A program made the position numbers and the translations under genes. Of a stretch of DNA of 64,000 bases, positions 63,541-64,000 are shown one piece after another. Numbering within the stretch: the stretch's first letter is position 1; every line of letters begins with the position of its first letter. The stretch lies in the NCBI GenBank assembly GCA_015179045.1, contig WHUZ01000148.1, forward strand, positions 16,189 through 80,188, in the 5' to 3' direction. Under the pieces are notes generated by a model. That model was not told the origin of the DNA and did no database searches. It worked only from the letters and a program-made list of their open reading frames with translations. The DNA is from Kalaharituber pfeilii. Taxonomy: Eukaryota; Ascomycota; Pezizomycetes; Pezizales; Pezizaceae.

Positions 63541-64000
63541 TTATATTATTATATTATAGTCTACCTATATATATAATAATATTATTTTGTTTAATAACTA
63601 ATAAGTTAAGCTAAATTAATATACTAAGTTAGAAGATGTTATAAGTTGTAACTAACTGTCTTGCAAATCGTTGTACCAAAAGATAGAACTACCAGTAACT
63701 TCTAGTAGTATAGTTAGGATATATAGGAGTATCTATATATATAGGCTCTTGGTACCAGTTCATGCCAGGTCTTTAGGCATAGCAGAGGTAGGCTAGTCAC
63801 ATGACCTCATAGCTTACTATATTTTAGCTCTGCTCTAGGTATGCTTGTATACTGCTATATTTATACCATCATAATATTACTTTCTCCTTAGTAGAGTATA
63901 TCCCAAACTCTCTATATATTAACCTCTAGCCATCTGTTACTACCTTAGGGCTTTAATTTCATATGCCACCTATTACGGGGTACGTTGGAGGTAAGCCGTT
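63541..64000. other. AT-rich DNA at the window end, nothing recognised
   Basis: No ORF or element end identified. Composition resembles the decayed left part of the window. Confidence 0.35.

Overview
The window looks like a repeat-rich accessory region of a filamentous ascomycete (Pezizomycotina) nuclear genome. Evidence: short GT-AG introns, transposon copies with heavy C-to-T and G-to-A decay typical of repeat-induced point mutation (RIP), an NLR-type NACHT/ankyrin gene, fungal-type LINE fragments with RNase H and a CCHC-like knuckle, and Copia and Gypsy LTR elements. I saw no rRNA gene, convincing tRNA gene, CRISPR array or plasmid-like feature. The species cannot be named from the sequence alone.

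Layout. 1-5.9 kb: AT-rich decayed repeats with one fresh-looking solo LTR (2625-3364). 5.9-14.2 kb: a Gypsy element on the minus strand with two 433-bp LTRs. Its pol part is destroyed by RIP, but its 5' LTR and leader ORFs are untouched. It carries a second solo LTR and an 880-bp miniature LTR element (TRIM). 14.2-26 kb: a palindromic MITE, a minisatellite, a large inverted repeat, 55-bp satellite arrays and LINE debris. 27.7-33.8 kb: host genes, namely a divergent pair of paralogous Cys-rich secreted proteins and a PAP2-family phosphatase. 35.3-40.5 kb: 5'-truncated LINEs, two of them nested. 40.5-47.1 kb: a gene fragment and an NLR gene broken by LINE-tail insertions. 47.3-53 kb: a second large inverted repeat and more tails. 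53.5-55.8 kb: a multi-pass membrane protein gene. 57.3-62.7 kb: an intact Copia element with a 1446-aa polyprotein, followed by a RIP-decayed relic of the same family.

The most unusual content is a population of about 20 minute insertions (35-103 bp). Each consists of little more than a stem-loop and a poly(A) tail and is flanked by target-site duplications of about 8-16 bp. The stem-loops belong to at least two families, plus a third seen mostly on longer fragments. They match the 3' ends of the longer LINE fragments here, and most begin within 0-2 nt of the base of the hairpin. They look like a LINE-mobilised hairpin-tail retroposon, or very regular abortive reverse transcription. One breaks the ankyrin domain of the NLR gene, and one has an empty paralogous site in the opposite arm of an inverted repeat.
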